Assembly (NCBI GenBank): GCA_018268955.1 | Contig: JAFDVO010000029.1 | Span: forward strand, 1 to 64,000 | Direction: 5' to 3' | Length of the DNA: 64,000 bases | Origin: Acidobacteriota bacterium | GTDB lineage: Bacteria > Acidobacteriota > Vicinamibacteria > Vicinamibacterales > CAVVIG01 | The notes under the pieces: model-generated | The model's input: only the letters and a program-made list of their open reading frames with translations | What the model was told of the DNA's origin: nothing | The model's database searches: none | Made by a program: the position numbers and the translations under genes | Shown: one piece after another, positions 58,944-64,000 of the stretch | Layout of the letters: every line of letters begins with the position of its first letter | Numbering within the stretch: position 1 is the first letter of the stretch

Positions 58944-59411
58944 ATGAAACCACGTTTAGATGCAACGAGCGCGGATGTCGACTATTTCAATCCGTTTCAA
59001 CTCAGGCGGCTCCTGCTGCTCGCATCAGGCGCCGCTTCTCGTCTGGCAGAAATCACCGATTTCGAAGAGGCGAGTCGGCTGCTTGTGGAGCTGAGCGCGG
59101 CGCGAGGTGAGCCAGAACAGGATCTCCTGGGCATTGCAGCGGCGCCGGCGACCTCGCTCAAGGAGTTGCGCCGGATCAAGAACCTCGCGAAAAGGATGCT
59201 GGACGATGCCCCGCAGGCCGCACAAGCTGCGGCGGCGAGGCTCTTGTACCACGTCGCCGTGGCCGCCGCCTTTGGTCGTTGTGCGGTGGACATTTCCAGT
59301 CGCCCACTGGCTGGCAGACAGGTGATGTACGAGCGCCTGGCGCTGGTGTTCTCTGGACAGCCGATTGCTAACGTGTTTCGGCATGCTGCAGACCGCATCG
59401 CCCGATTGTGA
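58944..59411 (+). CDS. Protein of unknown function in sigma-kinase operon
   Basis: A 155-residue, helix-rich, Ala/Leu-rich protein with AAAGGGA before the ATG. No transmembrane segment or signal. Segments FQLRRLLLLASGAASRL, LLVELSAARGE and AAAARLLYHVAVAAAF suggest an all-alpha fold. No family recognised. Its position suggests a regulator of the sigma factor or kinase. Confidence 0.65.
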   Translation: MKPRLDATSADVDYFNPFQLRRLLLLASGAASRLAEITDFEEASRLLVELSAARGEPEQDLLGIAAAPATSLKELRRIKNLAKRMLDDAPQAAQAAAARLLYHVAVAAAFGRCAVDISSRPLAGRQVMYERLALVFSGQPIANVFRHAADRIARL

Positions 59412-59492
59412 TCTGCGAGGTCTGCTCTCGTAATTGCGGACTCGCCGGCGTATTGAGTCACTGACGGAAACCTCATCGACCAAGCTGTAGCC

Positions 59493-60602
59493 ATGGGACT
59501 GCTTCAGGAAGGCCAGATCATCCGTGGGACCTACGATGTCGAACTCCTTCTGGGCGAAGGCGCGTTCGCCGAGGTCTATCGTGTCAAGCACCGGTTTCTC
59601 GGCCGGCAGGCGATGAAGGTCTTCAAGTTGATCGGGATGACTGTTGAAGAAACCGAGAAGATGCTCGACGAGCCGATCATGCTCTCCCGTATTGGACACC
59701 CCAATATCGTGAGGGTGTTCGATGCAAACGTAACAGAAACGTCGAGAGGCGTCTGCGGCTTCTTCACAATGGAGTACGTTGCCGGTGGCAACCTCGAGAA
59801 GTTCTGGCGCTCTCACGGCGCGCGGTTTGTACCAGTTGAGACCTCCGTTGAGGTGATGCGCCAGGTGTGCCGCGGTTTGGCAGTGGCGCACGGCGAAACG
59901 CCGCCAATCGTTCACCGCGACATCAAGCCACAGAACATTTTAGTCGGCTATGACGCGACTGGTCTGAATGCTCGAGTCAGCGACTTCGGCCTTGCAAAAC
60001 GTGTCAATCCCTTGACGCTTATGGCCAGCGCACGAGGCACCAGAGTCTTCAAGTCTCCGGAAGCCCTTAGCGATTGGCAAAGCGACTCGTGTGCCGGCGA
60101 CGTGTGGGCTCTCGGCATGACCCTGTACTTGCTCCTGACCGATCGCCTACCCTTCTCCGACCAGGCCGACTTCGACGATGTCGACATGACGCGATTCGAG
60201 AAGCCGCTGATTCCACCCAGCCGCCTCAACGTGGAGGTCAATGCCGCGTTGGACGAAATCGTGTTTCGCGCACTCGCGATGGATCCCTCAGCTCGTTACC
60301 CCAGCGCGAAAGACTTGCTAGCTGACCTCATGAGATGGAGGCCCAAGCCACTCCAGCCCACCGGAAAGGACCGGGACGGTGGCCGCCCTTCAGACGTCTC
60401 GAAGAGCGCACTGGGAATGCACTCGCCTATCGATGCGCAGACGGGCAGGCGAATGGCGACAGATGCCGTGCGTCTCGCTCGTGAGAAGGGCCGGCTGGCC
60501 GAAGCCGCCGACCTCATGGAGGAGGCTTTCAACAAGTGGCCTGACTTGCGCGACGAATACGAATATCAGGTGCGGGTCTGGCGTCGCGGTATCGCGATGT
60601 GA
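59493..60602 (+). CDS. Cytoplasmic serine/threonine protein kinase
   Basis: A 369-residue kinase without TM segments: glycine loop GEGAFAEV (21-28), Lys42 in AMKVFKL, catalytic HRDIKPQN, SDFGLAK (DFG), and GTRVFKSPEAL. The C-terminal ~80 residues form a helical, TPR-like tail. It heads a group with the J-like, GrpE-like and Hsp70 genes at short spacings, so it may phosphorylate or be assembled by those chaperones. No Shine-Dalgarno is evident before its ATG. Confidence 0.9.
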   Translation: MGLLQEGQIIRGTYDVELLLGEGAFAEVYRVKHRFLGRQAMKVFKLIGMTVEETEKMLDEPIMLSRIGHPNIVRVFDANVTETSRGVCGFFTMEYVAGGNLEKFWRSHGARFVPVETSVEVMRQVCRGLAVAHGETPPIVHRDIKPQNILVGYDATGLNARVSDFGLAKRVNPLTLMASARGTRVFKSPEALSDWQSDSCAGDVWALGMTLYLLLTDRLPFSDQADFDDVDMTRFEKPLIPPSRLNVEVNAALDEIVFRALAMDPSARYPSAKDLLADLMRWRPKPLQPTGKDRDGGRPSDVSKSALGMHSPIDAQTGRRMATDAVRLAREKGRLAEAADLMEEAFNKWPDLRDEYEYQVRVWRRGIAM

Positions 60603-60609
60603 GGGTGAG

Positions 60610-62208
60610 ATGGGGGCGCTTGACACTGGGGCGACAAGCAGGCCACCGCGGCCAGCCGTTGATGTAGAGAGTGGTGTTCACGTGGACATCATGCCTTCTT
60701 TGTATCGCACTAACGCCTTTCGCGTGATCGGTTTGCCGGTAGAAGCCACACCGAAGGACATCCGGCGCAAGGCTGACATGTTGCGAATGAGTGAGACTCT
60801 CGGCACACCGGCGCCGCAGGGCCGCAGTCCTCTTCCATTGGATGCGACGGCGACTGTCGACGAGGTTCGGGAAGCGCTGCAGCGACTACGCGATCCTGAA
60901 CGCCGACTAGTCGAGGAGATTTTTTGGTTCTGGCCAGTCGAACCCGGCCGCAGCGTCGACGATCCAGCGCTGACGGCGCTTGCGCAGGGTGATTTCAAGG
61001 AGGCATGCGCGATCTGGCGGGATACGGACGCCGGCGGCATCGGCCTTCACAATCTCGCTGTGCTCACGCATGCCTTGGCGCTTGATCATGAGCAGGATGC
61101 GACGAGAGAGAGTCTCACACTGAGTCCTACTGACCGCGTCAATATCAATAAGCTCTGGCGTCAAGCGTTTCTTGACTGGAACGCGGCGATCCGTGAGGAA
61201 GGTTTCTGGCAACGACTGACCCAACGGATTCACGAACTCGACGACCCGCGGTTGACTTCGGCATCGGCAATAAAGATTCGTGGAGACTTACCGCTCGCCC
61301 TGCTATCGCTCAGTGCCAGACTAGCGGTTCAGGCCGGCGAGCAACAGAACACCGCTGACGGCGCGCGCCATTTGGCCGTAATCAGAAACTCAGGTTTCGA
61401 TGCAAGCACGTGTGTTGAGGCTCTTCGTGTCTCATTGGGATCCGTACGGCAGCGGATCCAGGCACTCTGTAGCACAGCGGAGACGGAGGCGGACGCGGAT
61501 CCGGCCCATGCCGATCGAGTAACGACGCGCCTGCTGGACCAGGCCGCACCCCTCGTGTCCGTCATTGATTTTCTTCCAGCGGGCGACCCGATGCGCGACG
61601 GCACGCATGATCAACTGGCGCTCAGTGCCCTCGCGTGCCAGATACCATACGGCAACAAGAGTGGCGACTGGAAGGGATCGCTCGCTCTGCTTGAGCGCGT
61701 AATCGGGGTTGCCGTCAGCGACTCGGCTCGAGATCGCATTCAACGCAACATCGATATCGTCACTGCCAATCTGGCACATGAACGAGAGATTGGCACATGC
61801 TGGTTCTGCGCGAACGACAAGCCTGACGAGCGGTCCAAGTTCGTCGTGAAGATGTACGGCGAGGTCGTTCACTCAGGAACGCGGGTGACGTGGCGAGTGC
61901 TGGATGTTGACGTTCCCCGCTGTAGGGGTTGCAAGAGAAAACACAGCACCGCGGACTCCGTGGCCACGCTCGCGTTTCTGGCGCTGGCCATCACAGGGTT
62001 CAGTGTCTGTGGCGCCGGCAATGCGGAGGGGGCGGCTCTGGGCATCGGCTGGGTATGCTTCTTTGGGGCCTTCGCTCTCTTCTCGATGGTCAAGCGGTCG
62101 ATCTATGGCGGCATCAAAGCGATCGGCGCCGCGACGGCATTCCCTGCGGTCGAGAGACGCAGGAAGGACGGCTGGGCGGTCGGTGCCAAGCCGCCAGGAG
62201 TTGAGTGA
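60610..62208 (+). CDS. J-like (HPD-less) protein with C-terminal zinc-type motif and TM segments
   Basis: A 532-residue protein; GAGGG precedes its ATG, 7 bp after the kinase stop. Residues ~30-110 (YRTNAFRVIGLPVEATPKDI and LQRLRDPERRLVEEIFWFWP) look like a J-domain-type helical bundle but lack the HPD tripeptide that stimulates Hsp70 ATPase. The middle is helical. Near the end a four-cysteine motif (GTCWFCAND, RCRGCKRKH) flanks two hydrophobic spans (~455-505), suggesting membrane attachment. I infer a co-chaperone from its shape and neighbours. Confidence 0.7.
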   Translation: MGALDTGATSRPPRPAVDVESGVHVDIMPSLYRTNAFRVIGLPVEATPKDIRRKADMLRMSETLGTPAPQGRSPLPLDATATVDEVREALQRLRDPERRLVEEIFWFWPVEPGRSVDDPALTALAQGDFKEACAIWRDTDAGGIGLHNLAVLTHALALDHEQDATRESLTLSPTDRVNINKLWRQAFLDWNAAIREEGFWQRLTQRIHELDDPRLTSASAIKIRGDLPLALLSLSARLAVQAGEQQNTADGARHLAVIRNSGFDASTCVEALRVSLGSVRQRIQALCSTAETEADADPAHADRVTTRLLDQAAPLVSVIDFLPAGDPMRDGTHDQLALSALACQIPYGNKSGDWKGSLALLERVIGVAVSDSARDRIQRNIDIVTANLAHEREIGTCWFCANDKPDERSKFVVKMYGEVVHSGTRVTWRVLDVDVPRCRGCKRKHSTADSVATLAFLALAITGFSVCGAGNAEGAALGIGWVCFFGAFALFSMVKRSIYGGIKAIGAATAFPAVERRRKDGWAVGAKPPGVE

Positions 62209-62209
62209 C

Positions 62210-62731
62210 GTGAGGCTTCCTCCGAGTCTAAGACAGCTGATCCATCCGCGCGAGTTTCGGATCGCGGCACCTGAGTGGCCTCGTGAACTGGCTGCGTTGA
62301 TCGAGAGTCTCCAGCCCTTGGTCGATTCGGATGGTTCAGCTGCGACGGCGGCATCGCCCGACCCCGGATCGCTCGTGTTTCTTGCTGAGGTCGGCACCGG
62401 CCTCTGGCGGCTTCGCCAAAAGATGCTTCAACCGGGAACCGACAGACCGCTCGAAGAGATGCGCCGGGTATACCGTCATCTCGAGTCTACGTGGGACGCA
62501 CTGACAGAGGCGGGCGTTCAGATCCAGGACCACACGGACGAGCCCTTTCATTTTGGTCGGTCGATAAAGGTGATTTCGTATCAGCCAACGATGGGGATCA
62601 CGCGCGAGAAGGTTCTTGAGACGATTCGGCCCACCGTTTATTTCAGAGGCACCCCGATCCAGATGGGTGAAGTCATCGTCGGCATCCCGGAACCGCCAAG
62701 TGAGAGCGCGGAACGTTTGTCACGCCAGTAG
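62210..62731 (+). CDS. GrpE-like nucleotide exchange factor (candidate)
   Basis: A 173-residue protein starting at GTG, one base after the J-like stop. An N-terminal helical half (ELAALIESLQPLV, LRQKMLQPGT) precedes a beta-rich end: LTEAGVQIQDHTDEPFHFG, VLETIRPTVYFRGTPIQMGE and VIVGIPE. That order, coil then small beta domain with a GV...F and a RP...V ending, is like GrpE. Similarity is weak, and GrpE status is supported mainly by position between J-like and Hsp70 genes. Its stop overlaps a possible GTG start of the Hsp70 gene (TAGTG). Confidence 0.6.
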   Translation: MRLPPSLRQLIHPREFRIAAPEWPRELAALIESLQPLVDSDGSAATAASPDPGSLVFLAEVGTGLWRLRQKMLQPGTDRPLEEMRRVYRHLESTWDALTEAGVQIQDHTDEPFHFGRSIKVISYQPTMGITREKVLETIRPTVYFRGTPIQMGEVIVGIPEPPSESAERLSRQ

Positions 62732-62775
62732 TGGACGACGCTCAAGATCTCGACGAGAAAGGGCCTGGAGGCATC

Positions 62776-64000
62776 GTGAGAACGACAATCGATTTCGGAA
62801 TCGACTTGGGAACGACAAATAGCACTATCGCTGTCAACAAGGGCGTCGACATCGAGGTGTTTAGAAACAACGAGGGTGCTGAAACAACACCGTCGGCCGT
62901 GTGGATCGACAAAGGGGGACAGCTAATCGTCGGGCGCAGGGCATACGAGCGACTTGAATCGGACCCCGAGAACGCGGCCAGCGAATTCAAGCTCGGCATG
63001 GGTGCCGCTCGAGATCACAGTTTCGCGCGAAGCGGTCGACGTCTCAGTCCTCCTCAGTTGTCAGCTGAAGTGCTGAAATCGCTTAGAGCGGATGTTCGCC
63101 AGCGCATCGACGAGGATGTGCAGGCGGCGGTGATTACGGTGCCCGCCGCGTTCGAACTGCCCCAGTGCGAAGCAACGCAGGAAGCTGCACGGTGCGCTGG
63201 CTTCCGTGTGAGCCCTCTTCTGCAAGAGCCTGTGGCGGCCGCGCTCGCCTACGGGTATCAAAGTGACCGCGACAAAGTGTTCTGGCTTGTCTACGACCTG
63301 GGCGGCGGTACCTTTGACGCCGCGGTCGTACAGCTTCGCGACAACAGCATTCAGGTCGTGAATCACGGCGGTGACAATCATCTTGGCGGAAAGCTGATCG
63401 ACTGGGCGATCGTGGAGGACGTTTTGATTCCGGCGCTGTTGAAGGAGCGCCGTCTCACCGATTTTAGGCGGGGCAATCGGAAGTGGCTCGCTCCGATAGC
63501 GAAACTCAAGATGGCCGCGGAACAGGCTAAAATCCGCCTGTCCCGAGCAGAATCGACAGAAATCGCCATCGACTTCCTCTGCACCGATGACCGTAACGAA
63601 CCTGTGTCTTTCGAATACCAGTTGACACAGCACGAACTCGAACGGCTCGCGGAGCCATTCATCGTGCGTTCAATCAATGTCTGCCGCAATGTCCTGTCGG
63701 AGCGCCGGCTCGGGGCAGGCGACGTCGAGAAGGTGCTTCTCGTCGGCGGCCCTACCCTTACACCGTTCCTACGCACCCGCCTGGGTGAATCTCTCGGAAT
63801 TCCGCTCGACTTCAGCAAGGATCCGTTGACTGTTGTCGCACGCGGTGCGGCCATTTTCGCCGGTACCCAAAGGCACGAGAGCGCGGCACCTGTCGTGGTG
63901 TCGGGCCAATACACGATTGTGCTTGATTACAAACCTGTGGGCGCGGATTTGGAGCCACTCTTGGGTGGTTCCGTGAAGCCCCCAGATGGAACACAACTGG
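62776..64000 (+). CDS. Hsp70 (DnaK-like) protein, truncated by the window edge
   Basis: At least 408 residues, no stop before 64000. It starts at GTG 62776 with GGAGG just upstream; GTG 62731 is also in frame and overlaps the previous stop by one base. The actin-like ATPase domain is clear: FGIDLGTTNST, ITVPAAFELPQ, EPVAAALAYGY, YDLGGGTFDAAVV, and VLLVGGPTLTPF. Only the beginning of a substrate-binding region can be seen. It is a second-type Hsp70 rather than the housekeeping DnaK, judging by its operon. Confidence 0.9.
   Translation, partial: MRTTIDFGIDLGTTNSTIAVNKGVDIEVFRNNEGAETTPSAVWIDKGGQLIVGRRAYERLESDPENAASEFKLGMGAARDHSFARSGRRLSPPQLSAEVLKSLRADVRQRIDEDVQAAVITVPAAFELPQCEATQEAARCAGFRVSPLLQEPVAAALAYGYQSDRDKVFWLVYDLGGGTFDAAVVQLRDNSIQVVNHGGDNHLGGKLIDWAIVEDVLIPALLKERRLTDFRRGNRKWLAPIAKLKMAAEQAKIRLSRAESTEIAIDFLCTDDRNEPVSFEYQLTQHELERLAEPFIVRSINVCRNVLSERRLGAGDVEKVLLVGGPTLTPFLRTRLGESLGIPLDFSKDPLTVVARGAAIFAGTQRHESAAPVVVSGQYTIVLDYKPVGADLEPLLGGSVKPPDGTQL

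Overview
The window is GC-rich bacterial chromosome, densely coded on both strands, with no tRNA, rRNA, CRISPR array, integrase or transposase that I could find. The gene content points to Acidobacteriota, most likely a soil Vicinamibacteria-type organism: an ECF sigma factor of the acidobacterial type, serine/threonine kinases joined to TPR tails, fused MFS/spermidine-synthase-like proteins, NTT-like transporters and many secreted proteins of unknown function. The taxonomic call is an inference from gene families, not from a marker gene.

Layout. 0-16 kb: a DUF3883 protein, an MFS/spermidine-synthase/TPR fusion, YceI, a pirin with a candidate sigma-54 promoter divergent from a XylR/DmpR-type sigma-54 activator, a secreted YtcJ-type amidohydrolase, a hybrid histidine kinase, an EVE protein, a methyltransferase, a cupin and an ECF sigma factor. 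16-25 kb: a five-gene co-directional run with an NTT-like transporter, a membrane Ser/Thr kinase, an NTT-like transporter fused in frame to an outer-membrane Omp85-type barrel, an exported protein with kinase-like motifs, and an exported PAP2 phosphatase. I read this as a possible extracytoplasmic phosphorylation module. 25-31 kb: a Ser/Thr kinase-TPR gene cut by an in-frame amber codon, then STAS, OsmC, PanE, ArsC and a small secreted protein. 31-50 kb: an LPMO-like secreted protein, an M28 peptidase, a 38-aa membrane microprotein and HPF, a second MFS/spermidine-synthase fusion, an SDR, an SQR-like flavoprotein with a 48-aa partner, a DUF1264 lipoprotein, a PLP decarboxylase, a GGDEF/EAL protein, an APS reductase, a HipA-like kinase paired with DUF3037, and a PpiC/SurA-type lipoprotein.

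50.9-64 kb looks like an accessory region. It begins with a protein that matches the anthrax edema factor / CyaA / ExoY adenylate cyclase domain. Five exported or membrane-anchored proteins follow on the minus strand. Divergent from these is a plus-strand operon: ECF-like sigma factor, unknown protein, Ser/Thr kinase, J-like protein without HPD, GrpE-like protein and an Hsp70 that runs off the window.

Two sequence-level patterns recur. First, many gene 3' ends carry degenerate short-period repeats with locus-specific wording, several forming long imperfect hairpins, often between convergent genes. Second, at least eight genes lack a Shine-Dalgarno but have a TANNNT-like hexamer 6-7 nt before the start codon, which suggests leaderless transcripts and helps choose several starts.
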